A stretch of DNA of 64,000 nt from Thermasporomyces sp036564245 (GTDB taxonomy: Bacteria > Actinomycetota > Actinomycetes > Propionibacteriales > Actinopolymorphaceae), in NCBI GenBank assembly GCA_036564245.1, contig DATCKU010000096.1, positions 186,001 to 250,000 of the forward strand. The letters are read 5' to 3'. Every line of letters begins with the position of its first letter. Within the stretch, counting starts at the first letter, position 1. Under the pieces are notes generated by a model. That model saw only the letters and a program-made list of their open reading frames with translations, was not told the DNA's origin and searched no databases. This document shows, piece after piece, positions 1 to 8,639 of this stretch. The translations under genes were made by a program, and so were the position numbers.

Positions 1-511
1 GCAGCCGCAGGCCCGTGGACGTCCCGAGGTAGACGGTGCTCACGTCGTGCTCGACGTAGCCGTAGTGTCGGTGGCCGGAGTCGCGCGCCTTGGCGAACGC
101 GTCACCGAGTGCCGGTGCGAAGGTGTCGAAGACCTGGATCGAGGTCTGCGCCGGTGGCTCGTCCCAGTCGGGCGCCGCCGTACCGTCGATCAGGGGCTGT
201 GCATCCTCGGCTGCGTCGTTGTCCCGGGCCGCCGCTTCGGAGGCCCGCACGACGGCGTCGATCTCGTCGACCGACACGGCGCTCCGGCTCACCACACCAG
301 CCGACGTACCGGTCTTGCCGGCGATCGTGGAGACGACGGTGAGCGACCGGGTCAGCATGACGCCGTTGGTCGTGAGCGTGTTGTTGGCCCAGCGCAGGTT
401 CGCACTGGACGACTCGGTGGCGATCACGACACAGCCGTCGGCTTGCGAGAGGGACAGAGCGCGTTCGACGGTCTCCTGCAAGGTCGGGTCGCTGCTCACG
501 GAGGTGCTCAC
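1..511 (-). CDS. pmbA: TldE/PmbA-family protein (partial, 3' end outside window)
   Basis: N-terminal ~170 residues of the inactive-subunit partner of TldD. In known TldD/TldE pairs the two form a heterodimeric metalloprotease that degrades unfolded peptides and matures some peptide natural products. The GTG start (509-511) overlaps the TGA of tldD (508-510) in a GTGA arrangement, which signals translational coupling. Visible N-terminal features are a conserved early stretch reading VVIATESSSANLRWANN and a following TSAGVVSRSAVSVDEID, typical of PmbA. The rest of the protein lies beyond base 1. The family call rests on this fragment plus the coupling to tldD. Confidence 0.85.
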   Translation of the reverse strand, partial: MSTSVSSDPTLQETVERALSLSQADGCVVIATESSSANLRWANNTLTTNGVMLTRSLTVVSTIAGKTGTSAGVVSRSAVSVDEIDAVVRASEAAARDNDAAEDAQPLIDGTAAPDWDEPPAQTSIQVFDTFAPALGDAFAKARDSGHRHYGYVEHDVSTVYLGTSTGLRL

Positions 512-2016
512 CTTCCGGATTCCGTTGTGGTGTTGAGGATTCGTACGCCTCGGAACAGTGCCGAGGGACAGCCGTGGCTCACCGGCGCGATCTGCCCGGG
601 TTGGGCCTTGCCACAGTTGAACGCGCCGCCCAGGACCCAGGTCTGCGGACCGCCGACCGCTTCCATCGAGCCCCAGAAGTCCGTCGTGGTGGCCTGGTAG
701 GCGACGTCGCGAAGCTGGCCGGCCAACCGACCGTGATCGATCTTGTAGAAGCGCTGGCCAGTGAACTGGAAGTTGTATCGCTGCATGTCGATCGACCACG
801 ACCGGTCGCCCACGATGTAGATGCCGCGCTCGACGCCGGAGATGAGCTCCTCGGTCGACGGGCCGCCGGCTGCCGGCTGCAGGGAGACGTTGGCCATCCG
901 CTGGATCGCGATGTGTGACGGCGAGTCGGCGAACGCGCATCCATTCGACCGGTCGTACCCGAAGGCCTTGGCGATCCGCCGGTCGAGCTGGTAGCCGACC
1001 AGGATGCCGTCCTTCACGATGTCCCAGGACTGCGCGGCGACACCCTCGTCGTCGTACCCGATCGTGGCGAGGCCGTGCTCGACCGTCCGGTCTCCGGTGA
1101 CGTGCATGATCTGCGAGCCGTACCGCAGGGTGCCCAACTTGTCCGGCGTCGCGAACGACGTCCCGGCGTAGTTGGCCTCGTAACCCAACGCTCGGTCGAG
1201 CTCGGTGGCGTGCCCGATCGACTCGTGGATCGTGAGCCACAGGTTGGACGGGTCGATCACGAGGTCGTAGGTGCCGGCCTCGACGCTGGGGGCCTTGAGC
1301 TTCTCGAGCAGCAGGGACGGCAGCTCCGCCAGCTCGGCGTCCCAGTTCCAGCTCGTTCCGGTGAGGTACTCCCAGCCGCGGCCGACAGGTGGCGCGAGCG
1401 TGCGCATGGAGTCGAAGCGGCCGGTCTCCGGGTCGGCGCCGAAGGCCTCCAGCGTCGGGTTGAGCCGCACCCGCTGCTGCGTGGTCACCGTCCCGCGGGT
1501 GTCGGCGTAGAACTTCTGCTCCTTCACCTGGTGCAGCGAGGCCGTGGTGTGCGCCACGGCGTCGGCTGAAAGCAGCCGGTTGCTCCACTCGGCGAGCAAC
1601 GCCACCTTGTCTGCGGCGTCGATGGTGAACGGGTCGACGTCGTACGACGAGACCCACGTCACGTCGCTGTAGACCGGCTCGTCGGCGAGCTCGATGCGTT
1701 CGGCATTCATGCCGGCGGCAACCTCGGCCACCTGCACGGCCCGCTCGGCCACCCGGACCGCCTCGTCTGCCGTGAGCACGACCGAGGAGGCGAACCCCCA
1801 GGTGCCGTCCTTGATCACGCGGACCGCGAACCCGGTGTCCTCGCCGTCATGGGTCCCGATCAGCTTGGCGTCGCGCAGCGAGAGGTTCTGGCTGCGTACC
1901 CGCTCCAGCCGGAAGTCGGCGTGCTCGACGCCCAGTTCCCGGGCACGGGTCAGTGCAGCGTCAGCGAGCCCGCGCAGCGGAAGCGACAGGAAGTCCTGAT
2001 CGATCTCGTGAGGCAC
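508..2016 (-). CDS. tldD: TldD metalloprotease subunit
   Basis: Zinc protease subunit of the TldD/TldE complex, 502 aa, normal family length. The metal-binding HExxxH motif is present as HESIGH at about residues 263-268, and the glycine-rich C-terminal region (GPQTWVLGGAFNCGKAQPGQ) is intact. It acts in the cytosol on peptides together with the product of the next gene, which it overlaps by 4 bp. The start is GTG at 2016. A TANNNT-type -10 (TAGGCT, 2023-2028) ends only six bases upstream and there is no clear Shine-Dalgarno, so the message may be leaderless. It lies 239 bp downstream of the carbohydrate operon and behind that operon's palindromic terminator, so it is probably transcribed independently. 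Confidence 0.93.
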   Translation of the reverse strand: MPHEIDQDFLSLPLRGLADAALTRARELGVEHADFRLERVRSQNLSLRDAKLIGTHDGEDTGFAVRVIKDGTWGFASSVVLTADEAVRVAERAVQVAEVAAGMNAERIELADEPVYSDVTWVSSYDVDPFTIDAADKVALLAEWSNRLLSADAVAHTTASLHQVKEQKFYADTRGTVTTQQRVRLNPTLEAFGADPETGRFDSMRTLAPPVGRGWEYLTGTSWNWDAELAELPSLLLEKLKAPSVEAGTYDLVIDPSNLWLTIHESIGHATELDRALGYEANYAGTSFATPDKLGTLRYGSQIMHVTGDRTVEHGLATIGYDDEGVAAQSWDIVKDGILVGYQLDRRIAKAFGYDRSNGCAFADSPSHIAIQRMANVSLQPAAGGPSTEELISGVERGIYIVGDRSWSIDMQRYNFQFTGQRFYKIDHGRLAGQLRDVAYQATTTDFWGSMEAVGGPQTWVLGGAFNCGKAQPGQIAPVSHGCPSALFRGVRILNTTTESGR

Positions 2017-2218
2017 GGACCGAGCCTATCCACTCCGTGCGGGGGTCTGGCCAGGTTTTATGGCCTCGGGTCGCCGAGATGAGGCCACCTGCCGCGTGGC
2101 TCGCTGCGAGGAGGCTGCCGATCGACGTGGTCTGCCGATGTGGTGAGTGGTCCAAAGAGGGCTCGACCGATGGTGACGATCGCGATCGTGGTGTCCACGG
2201 GGTCGCGGCGCCCCGGAT

Positions 2219-2248
2219 GGCCCGGCCGGCCCATGGGCCGGCCGGGCC
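2219..2248. terminator. Perfect 30-bp G/C palindrome, probable operon terminator
   Basis: Every base of this 30-mer pairs with its mirror position. Its centre is CCATGG and its arms are repeats of GGCC/CCGG. It starts eight bases beyond the stop codon of the last gene of the LacI/GH130 operon. A very stable hairpin without a U-tract is common as a terminator in high-GC actinobacteria. Protein binding at the palindrome is the alternative reading. Confidence 0.7.
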
Positions 2249-2255
2249 GCAGATG

Positions 2256-4340
2256 TCAGCGACGGATCACGGCCGTCCCGCCGGCAGGCACGGCCAGCTT
2301 GACGGTCCGGCTCCGGGTCGACGTCGTCCGAACGACCCGACCAGTTTCGTCGAGGATCCAGACCCGGGCCTTGCCGGAGCCCGGCAAGGTCACGGCCGTA
2401 GCACGTTCGCGGGTGGCGAAGCTGCGCACCAAGGCCGTGCCGTGGCCGTTTCCGTCGAGCACCAGGCGCTCGATCTCGGGTTGGACCATGAGCGCGTCGA
2501 CGATGGCCGACCCGTTGATGCCGGTGACGGTCAGGGTCGTGGCCCGGTCAACGGAGTGCGGCAGGGTCACCATCGCGAGCAGGCCGGGCGCGGGGGAGTC
2601 ACCCTGTGGCCCGACGTGCCCATGGTCGACCACACCCACGACCTTCTTGTCGGCCTTCCAGCGCGTCCTGCCGGAGTCCGGTGACAGCTCGACTGCTGGC
2701 ATCACGACGCTGGGCTCGTCGACCGCGAGGTCGAGCGAGAGTGTGCCACCAGGGCCGAGACGCACACCGGCGTTGCCGCTCCAGAGGCTCTCGCCCGTCC
2801 ACGCAGCGTCCGGTTCGTGACGGGTCGCGCCGCCAGCCAGCTCGCCGGCCTCGGCTTCGACCAGGCGCCAGGTGTGTCGCTCGACCACGTTCGCGGTGCG
2901 CGCGACGGCCGCAACGTCTGGCGCCGCATCGAGCAGCAACATCGCCAGCAGTCCGTGGATCGTCGACTCCGCACCGGAGTTGCGGTTGATCGTCCCGGCT
3001 CCGTCGACGCCGTCGAACGTCCGGCCGGTCGCCGGGTCGTACATCGCCTCGCCGGCGGGGTTGTTGCCGAAGAACCACGCGGCGGCGATCCCGGCGACCA
3101 CCCGCAGCGCCGGGCGATGACCAGCATCCGCCGCCGCCAGCAACGACTCCACACGAGACTCGGCGCCGTAGGCGATCTGCACCTGGTCGCTCGGCGTGGG
3201 GAGCCAGCCGTTCTGTGGCCCGGCAGCGATCAGCAGGTGCGGCGTGAAGGACGCCGTGTCGCTCAGCGCGGCGTCGCGCAGCGTGCGCCCGCCGATCACG
3301 TCGTACGTACGAGCGAGGCCGGCCGGCGCCAGCCCGCCCCAGGCGTGCCACACGGCGCGCGAGAGGCCCCAAGGGAGCACGGCACCGAACGGCCAGGTCC
3401 GCGGCGTGCCGGCTCGCATGGCAGCCACCGCCTCGGCGAGCTTCGCGAGCACCGCGCGGGCGCGCCGGTCACGGGTCTTTCGTACGTACGCCGACAGGCC
3501 GAGCAGCGCCTCGCCAGTGGCGTCGGCTCCATCGGTGATGAGCCAGGCGGGCACGCGTACGCCGTCGATGTCGCGCCATTGGCCGTACTGGCTCAGCACG
3601 TCGCGCTCGACGGCGTCGAGGGCGAGCTGGAGACGTTCGGAGAGAAAGCGCGCGAAGCTCGGGTCCCGCTTCACGAAGGCGCCGTATGCCTCGCCGAGGG
3701 CCCAGATCGTGCGCGCGAGCCAGTAGGAGTCTGCGCTGTCGGAAGGATCTGGCTCGTCTCGGGGCTCGGCGCTCGGGTTGAGCGTGCCGTCGGGCTGCAT
3801 CCACAGCACGACGTTGCCGGCGTTGGGTCCGCTGACCGTCTGCAGGTAGGTGAGCCCACGCAGCAGGTCGTACGCAGCCTGCAGGCTGGACGTCGCACCG
3901 GTCTGCTGGAAGTGGCGCACGTAGACGACCGCCGCCCGGCTGATGTCGTCGGCGTTGTACGCACCTTGACCGTAGGTGTTGGTCTCCGGGTCGTACGTAC
4001 CGCCGCCGATGCGCTTGTAGCTGCCGTCCGGCTGACGGTCGGCGTACGTCCACAGCACACCGATCTCGGGCTCCTCCGCGAGTCGGTACGTCGTGTGCCC
4101 GGGTTGCTCGGGCGGCGCGACGCTGTCCCGCAACCAGTCGAGGTGAGCAAGGTTCGTCAAGCGATCGGACGAGCCGGCCAACGCTGGGGATCCGAGGTGT
4201 CCGATCGCACCTGCCAGCGGCAGGCAGGCGCCCGCGGCGAGAATCGTGCGCCGCCGAATGCCGGCAGCGGACGAGCCGGCTTTCGGACGGGATTCGACAC
4301 TGGTGCCACACTGCATTCCGGTGCTCTGATACGTAGACAT
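2256..4340 (-). CDS. Tat-exported alpha/alpha-barrel (six-hairpin glycosidase-like) protein
   Basis: 694 aa. The start is ATG 4340, ten bases after GAAAGG; the reading frame stays open upstream into the GH130 gene but has no ribosome site there. The N-terminus carries a twin-arginine signal (GIRRRTILAAGA, then a hydrophobic run ending near SPALAG). The body (residues ~60-480) is rich in Trp, Tyr and Gly with helical-hairpin spacing (GQGAYNADDISRAAVVYVRH, GNNPAGEAMYDPATGRTFDG, INRNSGAESTIHGLLAM), resembling (alpha/alpha)6 glycosidases. The last ~180 residues look like beta-sandwich modules. It is the last gene of the LacI-controlled operon, 61 bp behind GH130, so it probably releases oligosaccharides outside the cell for the transporter. 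The exact CAZy family and substrate are not assignable from sequence alone. Confidence 0.7.
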   Translation of the reverse strand: MSTYQSTGMQCGTSVESRPKAGSSAAGIRRRTILAAGACLPLAGAIGHLGSPALAGSSDRLTNLAHLDWLRDSVAPPEQPGHTTYRLAEEPEIGVLWTYADRQPDGSYKRIGGGTYDPETNTYGQGAYNADDISRAAVVYVRHFQQTGATSSLQAAYDLLRGLTYLQTVSGPNAGNVVLWMQPDGTLNPSAEPRDEPDPSDSADSYWLARTIWALGEAYGAFVKRDPSFARFLSERLQLALDAVERDVLSQYGQWRDIDGVRVPAWLITDGADATGEALLGLSAYVRKTRDRRARAVLAKLAEAVAAMRAGTPRTWPFGAVLPWGLSRAVWHAWGGLAPAGLARTYDVIGGRTLRDAALSDTASFTPHLLIAAGPQNGWLPTPSDQVQIAYGAESRVESLLAAADAGHRPALRVVAGIAAAWFFGNNPAGEAMYDPATGRTFDGVDGAGTINRNSGAESTIHGLLAMLLLDAAPDVAAVARTANVVERHTWRLVEAEAGELAGGATRHEPDAAWTGESLWSGNAGVRLGPGGTLSLDLAVDEPSVVMPAVELSPDSGRTRWKADKKVVGVVDHGHVGPQGDSPAPGLLAMVTLPHSVDRATTLTVTGINGSAIVDALMVQPEIERLVLDGNGHGTALVRSFATRERATAVTLPGSGKARVWILDETGRVVRTTSTRSRTVKLAVPAGGTAVIRR

Positions 4341-4401
4341 TCGAGGGCAACCTTTCGCGGGTTCGAGGAAGGTTCGGTTGCAGCCCCCGTGGCGTGCCGA
4401 G

Positions 4402-5496
4402 TCACTCGAGGCGGTCGAGTCGAGCCACGCCGATCTTGGAGTCGGCCATGCCGTAGAAGACGTACCGCTTCCCGTCGATCTCCTCGATGGCCGTGGGGAA
4501 GACGACGTTCGCGACCGTGCCGGTCGTCTCGTCGGGGGTCTCGGGTTCGAGCAACGGCTCGGCCGTGCGGGCGATGACTCGCGTGACGTCCCGGGGATCG
4601 AGCAGCAGGGCACCCGCGCTGTAACGCACCTGCTGCGTGGTGGGATCCCAACCCGGCGGGATGTGTCCGTCCACGCCGTGATGGATCAGGAGCCACCCTT
4701 CGTCGACGCGGATCGGCGGTGGGCCCGCACCGATCTTGAGCTTCTCGAAGGCGTACTCGGACAGCGCGACCGGCCGGTGGTTGCGGAGGTGCCCGAGGGC
4801 ACGAACGTCGCGTTGGACCGACTCGACCGGCACGTACGACACCCAGATGCCGGGCCGCTCGTCGTTGATCCCGGCGGGCAGGTGCACACCCTCACCCGGC
4901 CGGATCCACGAAAGGTCCCACATCGGGCGATGGATCATGGCGTACGAGGGAACGCCGTCGGGGTCCGGCACGGGCTCAGGGAAGAACACCGCGTCCTTGT
5001 TCGGGAACAGGTTGAGATCGGTGTCGAGGTCGGGCTGGTACTCGAAGTGCAGCGGACCGAGTCGGCGCCAGGTGCGCAGGTCCGCGGACGTCGCGAGGGC
5101 GAGTCGTGGACCGAGTGAGCCGTAGGCCACGTAGGTCATCACATGCACGCCGAGTGAGGGGATCCACGTCGTGCGGGGATCCTCGACGCCGGCGTTGCTG
5201 CGACCTCGCTCCCAGCCCTCGTCGGGAGCGAGCACCACACCTCGGCGTTCGACTCCGACCGGTACACCGTTCTCCACGACGACCTCGGCCAGCCCGACTC
5301 GCGAGACGTTTCCCTTCGCGACCAGCCGGGGGAGCAGGTACAGCCGGCCGTCTGGCGCCCGACCACTGGCCGGGTTGAGGACGCCCTCCACCTCGAGCTC
5401 GTTGCCGGGTTCGGGCGCCATGACGACACCGAGCCGGGTCAAGGCGTACGGGACGGTCGTGGAGACGGGGGTGGACCCCGGTCGCTGATCGTTCAC
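4402..5496 (-). CDS. GH130 family beta-mannoside phosphorylase/hydrolase
   Basis: 364 aa five-bladed beta-propeller enzyme. GH130 members phosphorolyse or hydrolyse beta-1,2- or beta-1,4-linked mannosides. The family's catalytic Asp motif is present as GVEDPRTTWIP (D near residue 105). Other family hallmarks are the NLFPNKDAVFFPE stretch, LIHHGVDG, the late YSAGALLLD segment and a C-terminal VFPTAIEEIDGKRYVFYGMAD. The start is GTG 5496, four bases after the permease stop, with AAAGGG upstream. It has no signal peptide, so it acts in the cytosol on imported oligosaccharides. Phosphorolysis versus hydrolysis and linkage specificity cannot be decided here. Confidence 0.88.
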   Translation of the reverse strand: MNDQRPGSTPVSTTVPYALTRLGVVMAPEPGNELEVEGVLNPASGRAPDGRLYLLPRLVAKGNVSRVGLAEVVVENGVPVGVERRGVVLAPDEGWERGRSNAGVEDPRTTWIPSLGVHVMTYVAYGSLGPRLALATSADLRTWRRLGPLHFEYQPDLDTDLNLFPNKDAVFFPEPVPDPDGVPSYAMIHRPMWDLSWIRPGEGVHLPAGINDERPGIWVSYVPVESVQRDVRALGHLRNHRPVALSEYAFEKLKIGAGPPPIRVDEGWLLIHHGVDGHIPPGWDPTTQQVRYSAGALLLDPRDVTRVIARTAEPLLEPETPDETTGTVANVVFPTAIEEIDGKRYVFYGMADSKIGVARLDRLE

Positions 5497-5500
5497 GTAT

Positions 5501-6400
5501 TCACCCTTTCACGCTGCTTCCCAGGTTGGTGGACACGAAGTGGCGCTGGAAGACGAGGAAGAGCGCCACCGCTGGGGCGGCGAGGACGCAGGCCCCGGCG
5601 AGGATCGCGCCGAACGGGTTGGCGGCTCGTGCGGCGACTGCGTTCATGTAGTTGGCGAGCGAGACCGCAAGCGGTTGCATGTCGGCCTCTTTGGTGATGA
5701 GGAACGGCCAGAGGAACTCGTTCCACGGTCCGATGAACGTCAGCAGTACGGCCGTGAGCAAGGCTGGCTTGACAAGGGGCACGGCAACCCGAAGCAGGAT
5801 CGCGAGCTCGCTGGCGCCGTCGATGCGGGCTGCGTCGAAAAGCTCCTTCGGCAGTTGGAGGAAGTACTGCCGGAAGATGAAGACGGCGGTGGAGTTGATG
5901 GCAAAGGGCAGGATCATCCCGAGGTAGTTGTCGGCCAGCCCGTAGTTGCGCGCGATCAGGACGTACAACGGGATCAACAGCAGCTGGAACGGCACCACCT
6001 GGATGAGGAGCATCGCGTTGAACACCATGCCCCGCCCGCGAAACTCCAACTGTGCCAGGGCGTAGCCGGCCAGCAGTCCGAACACCACCGTGGAGCAGAT
6101 CACGCCGCCGGTGAAGATCCCGGAGTTGATGAGCGAGCGGAACAGGTCGATCGCCTGGTCGATCTCGCGGTAGTTGTGGAGCGTGAGGTTGTCAGGCGAG
6201 GGAAAGGCTCCGGCCGGCGTGCTGTCGGGCTCGGCCTGCAGGCTGCCGATCAACATGTAGTAGAACGGGAACAAGAACACGAAGGCGCCGACGAGCAGCA
6301 GAATGTAGCGAACCGCGGATTGCCAGGTCGGCTGCTTGCGGGCGCGTGACGTCGGTCGTTCGGTCGCCACGTGCTGTGCGTCACGAGTAAGCGTTGCCAT
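5501..6400 (-). CDS. Sugar ABC transporter permease (MalG type)
   Basis: 299 aa inner-membrane permease of a CUT1 carbohydrate importer. A cytoplasmic N-terminus of ~35 residues is followed by about six membrane segments. The EAA-loop signature that docks the ATPase is present (ELFDAARIDGASELAILLRVAVPL). The gene starts with ATG 6400 behind AGAGGTGAG, three bases after the partner permease ends and four bases before GH130. No ATPase is encoded in this operon, so the transporter probably uses a shared MsiK-type ATPase from elsewhere in the genome, the usual arrangement in actinobacteria. Confidence 0.93.
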   Translation of the reverse strand: MATLTRDAQHVATERPTSRARKQPTWQSAVRYILLLVGAFVFLFPFYYMLIGSLQAEPDSTPAGAFPSPDNLTLHNYREIDQAIDLFRSLINSGIFTGGVICSTVVFGLLAGYALAQLEFRGRGMVFNAMLLIQVVPFQLLLIPLYVLIARNYGLADNYLGMILPFAINSTAVFIFRQYFLQLPKELFDAARIDGASELAILLRVAVPLVKPALLTAVLLTFIGPWNEFLWPFLITKEADMQPLAVSLANYMNAVAARAANPFGAILAGACVLAAPAVALFLVFQRHFVSTNLGSSVKG

Positions 6401-6403
6401 GTC

Positions 6404-7318
6404 TCACCTCTCGTCCAACAGCCGACGCTGGATCAGGGCGACGAGCAGGATGGCGATCACGAGGATGACGCCGATGGCCGAGGCGATGTCCGGGTTGCCC
6501 TGCTCGATTCCGCGTTGGTACATGAGCAGGACGGGTGAGGACGAGGCCCCGTCGGGTCCGCCGCCGCCAGTGAGCAGGTAGGGCTCGGTGAACAGGTTGG
6601 CGCCTGTGATGGTGGAGAGGATCACGACGAGGATCGTCGCGGGCCTTACGCCGGGCACGGTGACCGCCCAGAAGGACCGCCATCGTCCGGCGCCATCCAC
6701 GGAGGCGGATTCGTACAGCTCCTTCGGCACGTTCTGGAGTGCGGCGAGATACAGCAGGATGTAGAAGCCGAGCCCTTTCCACGTGACGTACAACGCGATG
6801 GTCGGCATCGCGAGACGTTCGTTGATGAGCCACGACGGATCCGGCGCGAGCGGCCCGAGCAGCGTGTTGACGAGTCCACGTGAGTTGAACAGGAACAACC
6901 ACACGCCGACCACGGCGACACTCGCGGTGATGTAGGGCACGTAGTAGCTCACCCGGAAGAACGTCCGGAACCGAATGGCTCCGTTGAGCGCGGTCGCCAG
7001 CACGAGCGAGAGCGCGACGGTCAACGGAACGTTGATCACCAGGAAGACCGCGATGTTGGCGAACGACTGCCGCACGGCTGGGTCTGCCAACACGGTCGCA
7101 TAGTTCGCGAATCCCACGAAGGGGCGTTCCACCTCCGCACCGGGTGCGGTGAAGAAGTAGTCGTGGAACGACATGTAGATCGCGAAGCCCAACGGATAGG
7201 CGAAGATCGCGACCAGGAAGATCACGTACGGCGCAATGAAGAGGGGCCCCAGCGTGGCCTGGGTGCCAAGCCACGCTGGAAGCCACCGCTTCGCGCGAGG
7301 TGCGCTGACACTACTCAT
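6404..7318 (-). CDS. Sugar ABC transporter permease (MalF type)
   Basis: 304 aa membrane subunit of the same CUT1 importer. About six transmembrane helices begin at residue ~25 (LGPLFIAPYVIFLVAIFAYP). The EAA loop reads VPKELYESASVDGAGRWRSF. The start is ATG 7318, 34 bp after the binding-protein gene. With the MalG-type partner it forms the translocation pore. The tandem order binding protein, MalF, MalG is the standard layout for oligosaccharide importers. Confidence 0.93.
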   Translation of the reverse strand: MSSVSAPRAKRWLPAWLGTQATLGPLFIAPYVIFLVAIFAYPLGFAIYMSFHDYFFTAPGAEVERPFVGFANYATVLADPAVRQSFANIAVFLVINVPLTVALSLVLATALNGAIRFRTFFRVSYYVPYITASVAVVGVWLFLFNSRGLVNTLLGPLAPDPSWLINERLAMPTIALYVTWKGLGFYILLYLAALQNVPKELYESASVDGAGRWRSFWAVTVPGVRPATILVVILSTITGANLFTEPYLLTGGGGPDGASSSPVLLMYQRGIEQGNPDIASAIGVILVIAILLVALIQRRLLDER

Positions 7319-7352
7319 CGTCGATCTGGCCTACGACGATCTGCCGGACGGG

Positions 7353-8639
7353 TCACTCTTGGCTCGCCAGCTCGTCGATCTTCTGCGCGGCGCGCTCGAG
7401 CTCGGCGTCGACCGGCTGCTTGCCGAAGATGACCGAGCGCGAGTACGCGTCACGGAAGGTCTGCCAGATCTCGATTGAGTTGGGAACGTTCGGCACCTCG
7501 ACCGTGAGGTCGGCCTGCGCGGCGAACGTTTCGTACTCCGGGTGGCTGGCGAAGTAGTCGGGGTACGTCTCAGGCAGCCCTTCCCGCATCGGCATCTGGC
7601 CGGTCATCTCCAGCAGCTTGCCGTCCTGCTTCTCGCTGGTGGCGAACTTGAGCACGTCCCACGCCGTCGCACGGTGCTCGCAGGCGGTGTACATCGCGAC
7701 GTTCTTCGCATCGCTGAAGGTGTAGGTCTCGTCCGGAGCCTTCCCGTCAGACGTCGGGACCGGCACCACACCCCAGTCCATGCTCTCGCCGTACGACGCG
7801 ATCGCCCACGGTCCGGCGATCCTCATGGCCACTTTTCCTTCGCCGAAGGCGTCGCCGCTGTAGGCCTCCCGGGACGCGAGGTTCTCGTCGTACAACGTCT
7901 TCCAGAACTCCGCGACCCGCTGTCCCTCCTCGGCGGCGAAGCCGGACTTGCCGTCCTCGACCAGCTGCTTACCTCCGGTCTCGGCGGCATACAGCGGGTA
8001 GAAGTCGAACCAGGGCTGGTAGAACTCGCTCGTCGGCGAGGGCCAGATGGCGTACTCGGCGGCGCCGCTCGAGACGATCTTGCGGGCCGTGTCGAGGAAC
8101 TCGTCGTAGGTGGAAAGCGGCGGGTTCTCAGCGTCGATCCCGGCCTTGGTGAAGATCTCCTTGTTGTAGAAGATCATGACCGGGTTGGACTTCCAGGGCA
8201 GCTGGTAGTACTTGCCGTCCGCCGACTTGTACTGCTCGGCCCGGTCGCCGGTGCGCTCCTCGATGTACTCGGCCGCACCCTCGAAGTCGTCGAGTGGCAC
8301 CAAGCCGCCCTGCTTCTGGAACTGCGGCACCGCCGCGGGCGCGGTGTTGAAGATGAGGCAGGGAGCGTTGCCGGCTGTGATGGCCGCGCTGATGACCTCC
8401 TCGGAGCTGCTGCCCTCCGGGATCTGCTGAGCAGTGACCTTCTCGTCTGGGTGCTCGGCGTTCCACGCCTCGACCATCTGCTTGCCCCAGGCGATCTCCT
8501 GCTCGTTGTTGGAGTACCAGATCTTGATCGGGCCGCGTGACTCGGTGCTTTCCGAGGCGGATTGCCCGCCGTCGCCGCACGCGGCCGCCACGAGCAGTGT
8601 CGCGGCGAGTCCCGCCGTGATGCTGATGATGCGTTTCAT
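7353..8639 (-). CDS. Extracellular sugar-binding lipoprotein (family 1)
   Basis: 428 aa solute-binding protein of the importer. A lipoprotein signal peptide ends in a lipobox with Cys21 (LVAAAC), so the mature protein is tethered outside the membrane. The body shows the family 1 periplasmic-binding fold (DLVLQQ-like loop, IWPSPTSEFYQPWFDFYP, FGEGKVAMRIAGPWAIASY). The ATG start overlaps the stop of the LacI gene as ATGA, so repressor and binding protein are translationally coupled. The presumed ligand is a manno-oligosaccharide, inferred from the GH130 enzyme. Confidence 0.93.
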   Translation of the reverse strand: MKRIISITAGLAATLLVAAACGDGGQSASESTESRGPIKIWYSNNEQEIAWGKQMVEAWNAEHPDEKVTAQQIPEGSSSEEVISAAITAGNAPCLIFNTAPAAVPQFQKQGGLVPLDDFEGAAEYIEERTGDRAEQYKSADGKYYQLPWKSNPVMIFYNKEIFTKAGIDAENPPLSTYDEFLDTARKIVSSGAAEYAIWPSPTSEFYQPWFDFYPLYAAETGGKQLVEDGKSGFAAEEGQRVAEFWKTLYDENLASREAYSGDAFGEGKVAMRIAGPWAIASYGESMDWGVVPVPTSDGKAPDETYTFSDAKNVAMYTACEHRATAWDVLKFATSEKQDGKLLEMTGQMPMREGLPETYPDYFASHPEYETFAAQADLTVEVPNVPNSIEIWQTFRDAYSRSVIFGKQPVDAELERAAQKIDELASQE

